Source: Labilibaculum sp.
Lineage (GTDB): Bacteria > Bacteroidota > Bacteroidia > Bacteroidales > Marinifilaceae
DNA length: 64,000 bases
Direction of reading: 5' to 3'
Assembly (NCBI RefSeq): GCF_963664555.1
Contig: NZ_OY761461.1
Span: forward strand, 1,922,001-1,986,000
The notes beneath the pieces were generated by a model, which saw only the letters and a program-made list of their open reading frames with translations, was not told where the DNA came from and did no database searches. Position 1 is the stretch's first letter. Each line of letters opens with the position of its first letter. The translations under genes and the position numbers were made by a program. Shown here in pieces: positions 43,684 to 52,461 of the stretch.

Positions 43684-44934
43684 ATGGCTATTTTAAAACC
43701 ATTTAAGGGCTTGCGCCCACCAAAAGAGATTGCAAAAGATTTGGCTTGTCTGCCATACGATGTAATGAATTCAGAAGAGGCTGCTCAAATGGCAGAAGGT
43801 AAGGATGTATCTTTGCTTCATATCACTCGTGCCGAAATCGATTGCCCTGCCGGAACAGACGTTCACTCAGAAGAGGTGTATGAAAAATCTGTATCCAATT
43901 TAAAAATGTTCCAGGATAAGGGTTGGTTGGTTCAGGACGAAGTAGCTAAGTTTTACATCTATGCTCAAACCATGGATGGCAGAACTCAGTATGGCATTGT
44001 TGCAAATGCAGCTTGCGAAGATTACAAGAATGGTGTAATTAAAAAGCATGAATTAACTCGTCCGGATAAAGAGGAAGATCGTATGATTTTAACTCGTTAT
44101 ACCGAAGCAAATCTTGAGCCGGTATTCTTTTCGTACAAAGCTGTTCCGGAAATTGATGCAATTGTTGCAGATATTGTAAAGAACGAAGAGGCTGAGTATG
44201 ATTTTGTAGCGGAAGACGGATTTGGTCACCATTTTTGGCCTGTAAATAATCCATCAACGAATAAAAAGCTGGAAGAGTTGTTTGCAACTAAAGTTCCTGC
44301 CACATATGTTGCCGATGGTCACCATCGTACTGCAGCGGCTGCGCGTATTGGTGAAGAATTTGCCGCTAAAAATCCCAATCATACAGGTGATGAGGAGTAC
44401 AATTATTTTATGGCTGTTCATTTTCCAGATAATCAATTGGCAATTATCGATTACAATCGTGTTGTTAAGGATTTAAACGGAATGACTGATGCTGAGTTTT
44501 TGGCGAAGCTGGAACAAACATTTGAAGTTGAGTGCATGGGCGAGGGGATTTATAAGCCAGCTAAATTGCATGAATTCTCAATGTATTTGGATAATAAATG
44601 GTACAAACTAAATGCTAAAGAAGGAACTTACGATGATAAGGATCCTATCGGAGTTTTAGATGTAACTATTTTGTCAAGTCATGTATTGGATAATCTTTTG
44701 GGTGTTGAAGATCTTCGCACCACAACTCGTGTTGAGTTTGTAGGTGGTATTCGTGGATTGGGCGAATTGAAGAAACGTGTTGATAGTGGAGATATGAAAG
44801 TTGCATTTGCTTTGTATGCAGTGTCGATGCAGCAGTTAATTGATATTGCTGATACAGGAAATATTATGCCTCCTAAAACAACATGGTTTGAACCTAAGCT
44901 TCGTTCAGGTTTGTTAATTCACAAGTTGGATTAA
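43684..44934 (+). CDS. DUF1015 family protein
   Basis: A 416-residue cytoplasmic protein of the DUF1015 family. It begins AILKPFKGLRPP and PYDVMNSEEA, typical of the family, and carries TYVADGHHRTAAAARIG near residues 204-219. The DGHHR motif recalls the ParB/SerK fold, in which SerK phosphorylates free serine. Together with the adjacent serC-serA genes this suggests a role in serine metabolism, but that is an inference; the family has no settled function. A strong terminator follows. Confidence 0.85.
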   Translation: MAILKPFKGLRPPKEIAKDLACLPYDVMNSEEAAQMAEGKDVSLLHITRAEIDCPAGTDVHSEEVYEKSVSNLKMFQDKGWLVQDEVAKFYIYAQTMDGRTQYGIVANAACEDYKNGVIKKHELTRPDKEEDRMILTRYTEANLEPVFFSYKAVPEIDAIVADIVKNEEAEYDFVAEDGFGHHFWPVNNPSTNKKLEELFATKVPATYVADGHHRTAAAARIGEEFAAKNPNHTGDEEYNYFMAVHFPDNQLAIIDYNRVVKDLNGMTDAEFLAKLEQTFEVECMGEGIYKPAKLHEFSMYLDNKWYKLNAKEGTYDDKDPIGVLDVTILSSHVLDNLLGVEDLRTTTRVEFVGGIRGLGELKKRVDSGDMKVAFALYAVSMQQLIDIADTGNIMPPKTTWFEPKLRSGLLIHKLD

Positions 44935-44956
44935 GCAAGTTTATATAAGAAATATG

Positions 44957-44985
44957 AAAGGATGCCAATTGGCATCCTTTTTTTT
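44957..44985 (+). terminator. Intrinsic terminator after the DUF1015 gene
   Basis: AAAGGATGCC and GGCATCCTTT with AATT between, followed by five further T. Confidence 0.9.
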
Positions 44986-45123
44986 GTGCGAAAACGTACA
45001 TATACGTGCTTATTCGAACAGATTTTGTTTCGTATAGTTTTCTGTAGTTGTCAGATATGTAGGTTTTTATGAGTGGTGGCATGTGGATTGATATATAAGG
45101 GCTGTAAATCTAATCCCTAAACT

Positions 45124-47547
45124 ATGATACAGAACTTCTTTAAGGTTGCCTTTCGGAATATGAGAAAATACAAAGGTTACACTTTTATTAATATTGTTGG
45201 TTTGGCTGTGGGGCTGGCTTGTGTATTTCTTATTTATCTGTTTGTTCAGGATGAGTTGAGTTACGATAAATTTTATCCCAAATATAAAGATATTTATCGT
45301 GTAGCAACTAAAGTAAAAATGGGTGAGCGAAAAATGGATGGCAATACCATTTGTGCACCTTTCTCTCCCAATGCAGTTGCTGATTTTCCAGAAGTAAAAT
45401 ATGCAGTAAGAATTCATTTTTGGAACAATGTGTTGTTTAAATATGAGGACAAGCAATTTGTGGAAGACAAATTTTTACGCACAGATTCTACTTTTTTTGA
45501 AGTCTTCTCCCGTCCTTTCGTGTTTGGTGATTCAAGGACAGCTTTAAAGGAGAAGAATAATATTGTATTGACTCAAAGTACATCTCAAAAATATTTTGGC
45601 GATGCAAATCCTGTTGGGAAAATTTTGAAGATGAGTGAGGATAAGCTCTTTACTATAAGTGGAGTGGTGGAAGATGTACCTGAAAATTCTCATTTTCATT
45701 ATGATTTAGTTGGCTTGTTAAATTTGAGTGCAGAAGAGGAAGATGCTTGGTTTAGTGACTATATGCAGGCTTATTTTTTGTTGAAGCCAGGAACGAACTA
45801 CAAGGATTTAGAAGCTAAATTTCGTGATTTCACGATCAGACATATGGGACCTAAATTGATTGAAGTTCTTGGGATTGATATTGTAGCATGGGAAAAAAAC
45901 GGAAATGAATTTAAGTATTATTTAGAGCCATTAGAGTCGATTTATCTTAAGACTACTACGGAAGGTCAGATAGAGCCTGTTAGTGATATAAAATACATTT
46001 ATATATTTTCGGCGATTGCTTTTTTCATTCTATTACTGGCCTGTGTTAATTTCTTAAATCTAACGACAGCCAGATCGTATACCCGGGCTCGTGAGGTAGG
46101 AGTAAGAAAAGTATTTGGAAGTAATCGGAATATGCTTATGATTCAATTTTATGCAGAAACTTTCCTAATGACTTTATTGGCGACTGTTATTTCTTTCTTC
46201 CTGATTGAGTTGACCTTGCCTTATTTTAATGAAATTACCCGGAAAAATTTGATGTCGCCGTTATTATGGCAGGGGGAGTATCTTTTATTTATGGGAGGCG
46301 TAATTGCATTTGTTGTATTGTTTGCCGGGAGTTATACCGCCATTTCTTTATCAGGTTTTAAGGTGATGAGTGTACTGAAAGGTGAAGTGCAAAAAGGACG
46401 GCTGGGGAAACGAATAAGAGCTGGTCTTGTTATTTTTCAATTTGTGGTTGCCATTGGTATTTTGATATCTGCATTTATTATTAAAGAACAGGTTAATTTT
46501 ATGCAGGAAAAAAAGTTGGGATTTGATAAGGAACGTGTATTGGTGGTTGATAGGGCATATTCATTAGAAGATGAACAGAGAATATCCATTAAAGAAAAGT
46601 TAAAGGAGTATTCGGGAATTGAAGACGTGTCATTTTCAGGAATGGTTCCCGGCCGGGGTACAAATGGATGGTCAATGTATCGTGAAGGAGCAAACAATGA
46701 AGATATGATCAATTTTCGATTGATGCATGTTGATGAAAACTTTATTGATTTGCTGGGACTGAAAATAATTGATGGAAGAAAATTTGATAAAAACAGGGTG
46801 TCGGATTCTTCTGTTTTTATAGCTAACGAAGCTGCGATTGCTGCATTGGGATATACCGATAATCCTGTAGGACGAAATATTTACAAGCCGGATTTTAATC
46901 AAAATGGTCGGAAGGCTATTGAGATTATTGGTGTAATTGAAGATTTTCATTTTGAATCGATGCGCGATAAAATACTTCCTATGTTATTGGTATCTGACCC
47001 GAAACTTTTTAAACGTTATATGTTGGTTAAGTTACAGCCGGATAATGTAATGGATGGAGTAAAGATGGTAAAAAAGTACTGGTCAAAAATGACAGATGGG
47101 GAGCCTTTCGAATATTTCTTTTTAGATAGTGATTTTAATAGCCTGTTTAAGGGAGAAGAAAGGGTTGCGAATATCCTTAGTTCTTTTACTATTTTGGCCT
47201 TTTTTATAGCACTTCTTGGTTTATTGGGATTGGTTTCTTTTGAAATGCAGCAAAGAGTAAAAGAGATTGGAATTCGTAAAGTGCTGGGTAGTTCGGAATT
47301 TGGATTGATGATGATTTTGAGTCGTAGTCTTTGTTTGAATGTAATAATTGCAAATATTGTTGCATGGCCATTAACTTATTTTGTGATGCAGCACTGGTTA
47401 TCGAATTTTGTGTACAGAATCAATTTTCCATGGTATTATTTTATTTTGGCTTTATTAATGTCGCTTATTTTGGCGGTGCTTACAGTAAGTGGTCATTCAT
47501 TGAAGGTAGCAAGAGCAAATCCAATAGAATCTTTAAAATACGAATAG
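45124..47547 (+). CDS. FtsX/MacB-type ABC transporter permease
   Basis: An 807-residue permease with the Bacteroidota double-FtsX layout. It starts FFKVAFRNMRKYKGYTFINIVGLAVGLA (first helix near residues 20-40), followed by a MacB_PCD periplasmic domain, three helices around 285-420, a second periplasmic domain and three helices from about 690 to the end. The ARANPIESLKYE terminus is typical. Such proteins export peptides, antibiotics or lipoproteins with a separate MacB-like ATPase, which is not encoded beside it. It ends 213 bp before the TetR gene, so it may be outside that regulon. Confidence 0.9.
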   Translation: MIQNFFKVAFRNMRKYKGYTFINIVGLAVGLACVFLIYLFVQDELSYDKFYPKYKDIYRVATKVKMGERKMDGNTICAPFSPNAVADFPEVKYAVRIHFWNNVLFKYEDKQFVEDKFLRTDSTFFEVFSRPFVFGDSRTALKEKNNIVLTQSTSQKYFGDANPVGKILKMSEDKLFTISGVVEDVPENSHFHYDLVGLLNLSAEEEDAWFSDYMQAYFLLKPGTNYKDLEAKFRDFTIRHMGPKLIEVLGIDIVAWEKNGNEFKYYLEPLESIYLKTTTEGQIEPVSDIKYIYIFSAIAFFILLLACVNFLNLTTARSYTRAREVGVRKVFGSNRNMLMIQFYAETFLMTLLATVISFFLIELTLPYFNEITRKNLMSPLLWQGEYLLFMGGVIAFVVLFAGSYTAISLSGFKVMSVLKGEVQKGRLGKRIRAGLVIFQFVVAIGILISAFIIKEQVNFMQEKKLGFDKERVLVVDRAYSLEDEQRISIKEKLKEYSGIEDVSFSGMVPGRGTNGWSMYREGANNEDMINFRLMHVDENFIDLLGLKIIDGRKFDKNRVSDSSVFIANEAAIAALGYTDNPVGRNIYKPDFNQNGRKAIEIIGVIEDFHFESMRDKILPMLLVSDPKLFKRYMLVKLQPDNVMDGVKMVKKYWSKMTDGEPFEYFFLDSDFNSLFKGEERVANILSSFTILAFFIALLGLLGLVSFEMQQRVKEIGIRKVLGSSEFGLMMILSRSLCLNVIIANIVAWPLTYFVMQHWLSNFVYRINFPWYYFILALLMSLILAVLTVSGHSLKVARANPIESLKYE

Positions 47548-47626
47548 TTTTTTGTAAGTTTTAATACACAGTAAGAAAGTTCTCATCAGTAAATGGTGGA
47601 AGCTTTTTTTATCGGGAAATTTTATT

Positions 47627-47642
47627 TTAACCAAATGGTTAA
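47627..47642. promoter_or_regulatory. TetR operator 1
   Basis: TTAACCAAATGGTTAA, a 16-bp TTAACCA-N2-TGGTTAA palindrome, 14 bp upstream of the -33 element of the tetR promoter. Confidence 0.8.
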
Positions 47643-47656
47643 AAAATGAAGATTTA

Positions 47657-47688
47657 TTTGGAGGAATAAAAAAAAGCAAATATATTTG
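47657..47688 (+). promoter_or_regulatory. Promoter of the tetR-efflux operon
   Basis: TTTG (47657-47660), 20 bases, TATATTTG (47681-47688): a full match to the Bacteroidota consensus. Predicted start near 47695, inside operator 2. Confidence 0.8.
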
Positions 47689-47690
47689 CA

Positions 47691-47706
47691 TTAACCAAAC
47701 GGTTAA
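47691..47706. promoter_or_regulatory. TetR operator 2
   Basis: TTAACCAAACGGTTAA, palindromic except for one base pair, directly after the -7 element and covering the predicted start site. A further half-site TGGTTAA lies at 47713-47719. Confidence 0.8.
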
Positions 47707-47734
47707 TCCGAATGGTTAATTTTTTGAGTATGAA

Positions 47735-47750
47735 TTAACCAACTGGTTAA
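47735..47750. promoter_or_regulatory. TetR operator 3
   Basis: TTAACCAACTGGTTAA, 10 bp before the tetR start codon, with the same outer half-sites as operators 1 and 2. Confidence 0.8.
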
Positions 47751-47760
47751 TAAAATAGAA

Positions 47761-48369
47761 ATGGAAAAGAAATCAGTCGAGACCCAAGAGAATATTCTAA
47801 TTGCTGCAAGAACTATTTTTGCACAAAAAGGATTAGCCGGAGCCAGAATGCAGGAGATTGCAGATTGTGCAGGAATAAATAAAGCTTTGCTTCATTACTA
47901 CTATCGAAACAAAGAAAAATTATTTGAACAGGTTTTTGATGAAGCACTAAAAAAAATGCTTCGCCCCATAGTTGCGTTTTTAGCAGATGATTCTGATTTG
48001 TTTCAAAAGATCAGAAATATTTGCAGGCACTATCATGAAGTGTTAGTTGAGTATCCGTTCCTTCCTAATTTTGTAATTAATGAAATTAATTCGGATCCGA
48101 CACGAATACTTAAATTGTTTGATGTTGAAGGGTTTTTGGAGGGAAGGGAAAAGACAATAATTCAAATTAACGAAGCTGTTAAGTCAGGAATTATAAGACC
48201 GATTGATCCAAGAGAGTTAATTCTAAATATCATTAGTTTGTCTATTTTTCCGTTCGCAGGCCGACCTGTAATTAAGGAGATTTTATATAAAAATGAAAAT
48301 ATATATGAGATACTGAAAGAGCGGGCCGATCGTGTTTCTGATTTCATAATTCAATCAATAAAAATTTAA
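47761..48369 (+). CDS. TetR/AcrR family transcriptional repressor
   Basis: A 202-residue repressor. The N-terminal helix-turn-helix (about residues 8-55) has the standard pattern TIFAQKGLAGARMQEIADCAGINKA then LLHYYYRNKEKLFEQVF. The C-terminal domain would bind an efflux substrate. It is first in a seven-gene operon with TolC, HlyD, two ATPases and two ABC-2 permeases. Three TTAACCA-N2-TGGTTAA palindromes flank its promoter, so it almost certainly represses its own operon and is released by a transported compound. Confidence 0.93.
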   Translation: MEKKSVETQENILIAARTIFAQKGLAGARMQEIADCAGINKALLHYYYRNKEKLFEQVFDEALKKMLRPIVAFLADDSDLFQKIRNICRHYHEVLVEYPFLPNFVINEINSDPTRILKLFDVEGFLEGREKTIIQINEAVKSGIIRPIDPRELILNIISLSIFPFAGRPVIKEILYKNENIYEILKERADRVSDFIIQSIKI

Positions 48370-48379
48370 TTCTTTTGAA

Positions 48380-49663
48380 ATGACATCAATTTGTAGAAAA
48401 AGCAAATACATTCTTTTGCTGATTATTTTTTTTAAGACTCAGATAGGATGGTCTCAGGAAGAGGTTCTTAGTTTGGATCAATGTCAAAAAGAAGTTCAGG
48501 AATTTTTCCCATTAATGAAAGGAAAAGAACTTTTGAGTAAATCTTCGGATTTGAATACAGAGAATTTGAAACTTGCCTATTTACCAAAGATTTATGCCAA
48601 TGGAAACCTCAGTTATCAGTCCGATGTAACAGGTATTTCATTTCCCGGAATGAATACGCCCAAAGCGCCAAAAGATAGATACTCGCTAAACTTAGATGTG
48701 GAGCAATTAATATATGATGGCGGAAAAACTCATAACAGGGTTGAGGTGGAGAAGAAATCTTCGGAGGTTGAAATTAAAAATCTGGAGATTCAGATGTATC
48801 AACTTCGTGAACGCGTTAATATGGCCTATTTTGGAATTCTGTTGGTTCGAAAAAGTAAATTGGTAATATTTGATAAACAAAATACCATTGTTAAACGCTT
48901 ACAGCAATTGAAATCAGCTGTGGAAAATGGAATGGTTCTTCCTGCTAATTTAAAAATTATGGAGTCTGAATTGCTTTTAATAGAACAGCAGGTGTTGGAG
49001 TTAAATGCTCGTGAGGAATCCTCATTTAATGTGCTTTCTCAGCTAATGGGACGCAGTTTAAGTGTGAATACAAAACTCGAAGAAACAGAATATGATCAAC
49101 TATCAGTAAATGGTTTGGAATCTAAGGATAGGCCTGAATATCAATGGTACTTAAGCCGGCAATCATTGTTGGATGCTCAAAAAGAGTTATTGAAGAAAGA
49201 TAGATATCCGGTGGTATCAGCTTTTGGTCAGATGGGATATGGAAATCCCGGTTACAATCAATTAATGGATGAATTTGATACTTATTACATGTTGGGAGCA
49301 AAAATTTCCTGGAATATTTTCGATTGGAAATCAAATCGCAGAAAGCAAAAAGTAATTGGAATTCAAAAAGAGTTACTGGGAACCCAGGAGTTAAGTTTTA
49401 CGCAAAATCAGCGTATTAATTTGGGGAAAGAAAGCAGTGAGATCAGGAAATTCGAAATTTTACTTGAAAAGGATGATGCCATCATCGAATTGCAGGAGGA
49501 TATAAGCAGAAGTTCAGCCTCGCAGTTGGATAATGGTGTGATTACTTCAAGTGATTATTTAGAGGATTTGAATAAGGAAATTCAAGCGAAATTGAATAAA
49601 GAATACCATACAATTCAATTACAGCAATCATTGGCTGAGTTCAAACGTATCAAAGGAATTTAA
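48380..49663 (+). CDS. TolC family outer membrane efflux protein
   Basis: A 427-residue outer membrane factor. A signal peptide ends near GWSQE (about residue 25). The remainder is rich in long amphipathic helices with two internally similar halves (about 35-220 and 240-427), as expected for the TolC alpha-barrel. It should form the outer-membrane exit duct for the efflux pump encoded downstream. It begins 10 bp after the tetR stop. Confidence 0.9.
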   Translation: MTSICRKSKYILLLIIFFKTQIGWSQEEVLSLDQCQKEVQEFFPLMKGKELLSKSSDLNTENLKLAYLPKIYANGNLSYQSDVTGISFPGMNTPKAPKDRYSLNLDVEQLIYDGGKTHNRVEVEKKSSEVEIKNLEIQMYQLRERVNMAYFGILLVRKSKLVIFDKQNTIVKRLQQLKSAVENGMVLPANLKIMESELLLIEQQVLELNAREESSFNVLSQLMGRSLSVNTKLEETEYDQLSVNGLESKDRPEYQWYLSRQSLLDAQKELLKKDRYPVVSAFGQMGYGNPGYNQLMDEFDTYYMLGAKISWNIFDWKSNRRKQKVIGIQKELLGTQELSFTQNQRINLGKESSEIRKFEILLEKDDAIIELQEDISRSSASQLDNGVITSSDYLEDLNKEIQAKLNKEYHTIQLQQSLAEFKRIKGI

Positions 49664-49674
49664 ATATCAATAAA

Positions 49675-49779
49675 ATGAAACGTCCATGTCAAAGCGATTT
49701 TGACACAGAAGGGGATGATTATTTTAGCATAGAATCCCGAAAGCTTTGGGAACCATATGGTAAAAACTTAAAATTATAA
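49675..49779 (+). CDS. Small ORF a in the efflux operon (34 residues)
   Basis: Starts 11 bp after the tolC-like stop and ends 4 nt before the HlyD-like ATG. The product begins MKRPCQSDFDTEGDD and ends WEPYGKNLKL. No family recognised. A related small ORF (52374-52457) has the same MK(R/H)P start, a PY-x(3-4)-K(I/L)KL end and the same 4-nt spacing to the next gene. This repeated layout suggests translation or translational coupling. Confidence 0.45.
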   Translation: MKRPCQSDFDTEGDDYFSIESRKLWEPYGKNLKL

Positions 49780-49783
49780 ACAC

Positions 49784-50668
49784 ATGAAATTAACAACAAT
49801 TATAGGAGCAGTTATTCTTTTCTTTGTTTTCGGCTGCAATCAAAATGAAGCCGATTCGGATGCTTTTGGAAATTTTGAGGCTACAGAGTATATGATTTCA
49901 GCTGAAAACAGCGGTAAAATACTTGTTCTTGATGTAAATGAGGGAGATGTTTTCTCAGAGGCAAAACAAGTTGGAGTTATTGATACCACTCAGTTGTATC
50001 TGCAAAGAGAGCAGTTAAAAGCACAAAAGTCCGCTGTGGCCTCAGGAGTGAAGAATATCCTTTCTCGAATCGCGGTTTATCAGGAACAGATTTCTATCCT
50101 TGAAAAAGATAAATCAAGAATTGATAAAATGTTTGCAGACGGTGCAGCAACCAGTAAAGAAGTTGATGATGTTAATGGTGGAATTTTGCTTGCTCAGAAG
50201 CAGATACAAGCGGTTAAAACTGAGAATGCCAAGGTTTTGGGAGAGTTGGAAAGTCTTGATCGAAAAATTGAATCTTTAAACGATTTAATTGAGAAAAGTA
50301 AGATATATGTGCCAGAGGCCGCTACGGTTTTGGAAAAATATCAAGAAGCTTATGAGATGGTGAACACAGGAACACCACTATTTAAACTAGCCGATTTAAG
50401 TATGCTTGATTTACGGGTTTATATTAGTGGCGATCAGCTTTCAGAAGTTAAAATCGGTCAAGAGGTAAAGGTTTTGATTGATAAGAATAAGGAGGAGAAT
50501 GAAACGCTTCAGGGAAAAGTGATCTGGATTTCTTCCCAATCTGAATTTACACCCAAAATTATCCAAACAAAAAAAGAGCGCGTGAAATTGGTTTATGCTG
50601 TTAAGATCAAGGTGGTAAATGACGGACGTTTGAAGATTGGAATGCCGGGTGAAATTAGATTCAAATAG
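49784..50668 (+). CDS. HlyD-type membrane fusion lipoprotein
   Basis: A 294-residue periplasmic adaptor. The signal peptide ends in a lipobox FVFGC (Cys18). An N-terminal lipoyl half-motif (SGKILVLDVNEGDVF) is followed by a coiled-coil hairpin (about 70-165) and a beta-barrel with LFKLADLSMLDLRVYISGDQL. It bridges the ABC transporter in the inner membrane to the TolC-like duct. The sequence resembles YbhG/YhiI-type adaptors that pair with ABC-2 exporters. The ATPase gene starts 3 nt after its stop. Confidence 0.92.
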   Translation: MKLTTIIGAVILFFVFGCNQNEADSDAFGNFEATEYMISAENSGKILVLDVNEGDVFSEAKQVGVIDTTQLYLQREQLKAQKSAVASGVKNILSRIAVYQEQISILEKDKSRIDKMFADGAATSKEVDDVNGGILLAQKQIQAVKTENAKVLGELESLDRKIESLNDLIEKSKIYVPEAATVLEKYQEAYEMVNTGTPLFKLADLSMLDLRVYISGDQLSEVKIGQEVKVLIDKNKEENETLQGKVIWISSQSEFTPKIIQTKKERVKLVYAVKIKVVNDGRLKIGMPGEIRFK

Positions 50669-50671
50669 CAT

Positions 50672-51598
50672 ATGAACTCTACTGTTAGTATAAATAATTT
50701 ATCGAAATCTTACGGTGACGTTTCAGCTCTTAAAGAAATTAATCTGAATATTAAATCGGGAGAATTGTTCGGATTAATAGGACCGGATGGGGCAGGTAAA
50801 ACAACATTGTTTCGTTTGCTTGCGACTCTATTGCTTCCCGATTCAGGCTCAGCAGCATTGTGCGGTTTCGAGATGGTGAAGGAGTATAGGCATATTAGAA
50901 ATATATTAGGTTATATGCCGGGTAAATTTTCTCTTTATCAGGATTTAACGGTCTTGGAAAATCTTAACTTCTTCGCAACAGTTTTCAATACCCGAATTGA
51001 AGACAATATGGACATGATTCGTGATATTTGGGTGCAGATTGAACCATTTAAGGACAGACCGGCGGGCAAATTATCGGGCGGAATGAAGCAAAAACTGGCT
51101 CTCTGCTGTGCGCTGATTCATCAGCCAAAAATATTGCTTTTAGATGAACCTACAACCGGTGTTGATGCTGTTTCGAGAAGTGAGTTTTGGCAAATGCTGA
51201 AAGGTCTAAAAACAAAAGAAATTACAATAGTTGTGGCTACTCCTTATATGGATGAAGCTAATTTATGCGAAAGAGTTGCTCTTATGCAATCAGGCGAAAT
51301 ACTAAGTTTGGATAGTCCGTCTGGCATAATTGCCAATTTTGAAAAAGATTTGTACTCTTTTGAAGCAAAAGATACCTATCAGCTTTTGTTGGATTTACGT
51401 GATTATCCATTTGTTAATTCTGTTTTTCTTTTTGGTCAAAGTGTTCACTATACAGATGTTAGGGATGATTTTGTCCTGTCGGATTTGAAAGATTATCTGA
51501 AATTGAAAGGGCAGGATCATGTTGAAATTAAACAAATTGCGGCAGGCATAGAGGATTGTTTTATGGCTTTGAGTCAACAAAATACTGTTCAGGAATGA
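50672..51598 (+). CDS. ABC transporter ATP-binding protein 1
   Basis: A 308-residue ATPase with Walker A GPDGAGKTT (about residue 39), signature LSGGMKQKLAL and Walker B ILLLDEP. The longer C-terminal tail (about 235-308) is common in drug-exporter ATPases. Its TGA stop overlaps the ATG of the second ATPase (ATGA). In E. coli YbhF the equivalent pair is fused in one protein; here they are two genes. Confidence 0.94.
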   Translation: MNSTVSINNLSKSYGDVSALKEINLNIKSGELFGLIGPDGAGKTTLFRLLATLLLPDSGSAALCGFEMVKEYRHIRNILGYMPGKFSLYQDLTVLENLNFFATVFNTRIEDNMDMIRDIWVQIEPFKDRPAGKLSGGMKQKLALCCALIHQPKILLLDEPTTGVDAVSRSEFWQMLKGLKTKEITIVVATPYMDEANLCERVALMQSGEILSLDSPSGIIANFEKDLYSFEAKDTYQLLLDLRDYPFVNSVFLFGQSVHYTDVRDDFVLSDLKDYLKLKGQDHVEIKQIAAGIEDCFMALSQQNTVQE

Positions 51599-52341
51599 AT
51601 TCAGATAAAAAAGTAATATCAGTAAGGAACTTATTTAAAAAATTTGGCTCGTTTACAGCAAATGATGATTTGTCATTTGACGTGTATCAGGGTGAGATTT
51701 TTGGTTTTTTGGGTGCAAATGGAGCAGGAAAGACGACTGCCATGAAAATTCTATGTGGCCTTTCCTATCCAACATCCGGAGAAATAATGGTTGCTGGCTT
51801 AAATGTATACAAACAAAGGGAAGAACTGAAGCGAAATATTGGTTACATGAGTCAGAAGTTTTCCTTGTACGAGGATTTAACGGTGTTTGAGAATATTCGT
51901 TTTTATGCCGGTATTTACGGAATGTCTTCGAAGAATATCAAGTTGAAATCGGATGATTTGTTGAAAAAACTTGATTTGGTTCATGCCAGAAATAAAAAAA
52001 TTGGCGAACTGCCTCTTGGCTGGAAGCAGAAGTTGGCTTTTTCTGTTGCTATTTTTCACAATCCAGAGATTGTGTTTTTAGATGAACCAACAGGAGGAGT
52101 TGATCCGGTTACCCGAAGGCAGTTTTGGGATCTTATTTACGAAGCTTCCCGAAATGGGATTACTGTTTTTGTAACCACTCACTACATGGATGAGGCAGAG
52201 TATTGCAATCGGGTTTCAATAATGGTTGATGGAAGAATTGAAGCTTTGGATACACCGGAAGGACTTAAAAATAAATTCGACGCCAAAGATATGGATGAGG
52301 TTTTTCTTCAATTGGCAAGAAAAAGCAATTACAAAGAATAA
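51595..52341 (+). CDS. ABC transporter ATP-binding protein 2 (degenerate signature)
   Basis: A 248-residue ATPase with Walker A GANGAGKTT and Walker B IVFLDEP. The signature motif reads LPLGWKQKLAF rather than LSGGQ, the same degenerate form seen in the second half of YbhF. It therefore probably forms an asymmetric pair with ATPase 1. I chose ATG 51595 (overlapping the previous stop) because a longer in-frame start at 51556 would overlap the upstream gene by 43 bp. Confidence 0.93.
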   Translation: MNSDKKVISVRNLFKKFGSFTANDDLSFDVYQGEIFGFLGANGAGKTTAMKILCGLSYPTSGEIMVAGLNVYKQREELKRNIGYMSQKFSLYEDLTVFENIRFYAGIYGMSSKNIKLKSDDLLKKLDLVHARNKKIGELPLGWKQKLAFSVAIFHNPEIVFLDEPTGGVDPVTRRQFWDLIYEASRNGITVFVTTHYMDEAEYCNRVSIMVDGRIEALDTPEGLKNKFDAKDMDEVFLQLARKSNYKE

Positions 52342-52373
52342 CATTTGAACGGATTTGCTAAAAATATAAAGAG

Positions 52374-52457
52374 ATGAAACACCCATTTAAAAGGCTTTAC
52401 ACACAGGAAGATGCTTGCAGTTTGGGTGTTCCATATGACATAAAAATCAAATTATAA
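52374..52457 (+). CDS. Small ORF b in the efflux operon (27 residues)
   Basis: Lies between ATPase 2 and the first permease, ending 4 nt before the permease ATG. The product begins MKHPFKRLYTQEDAC and ends VPYDIKIKL. Related in ends and position to the small ORF at 49675-49779, and both are followed by the same ATAAACACATGAAA junction. No function is known. Confidence 0.45.
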   Translation: MKHPFKRLYTQEDACSLGVPYDIKIKL

Positions 52458-52461
52458 ACAC

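Noticed and set aside
45067..45456. Minus-strand ORF over the start of the FtsX-type permease
   Set aside because: It is antisense to a clearly conserved N terminus and has no recognisable domain.
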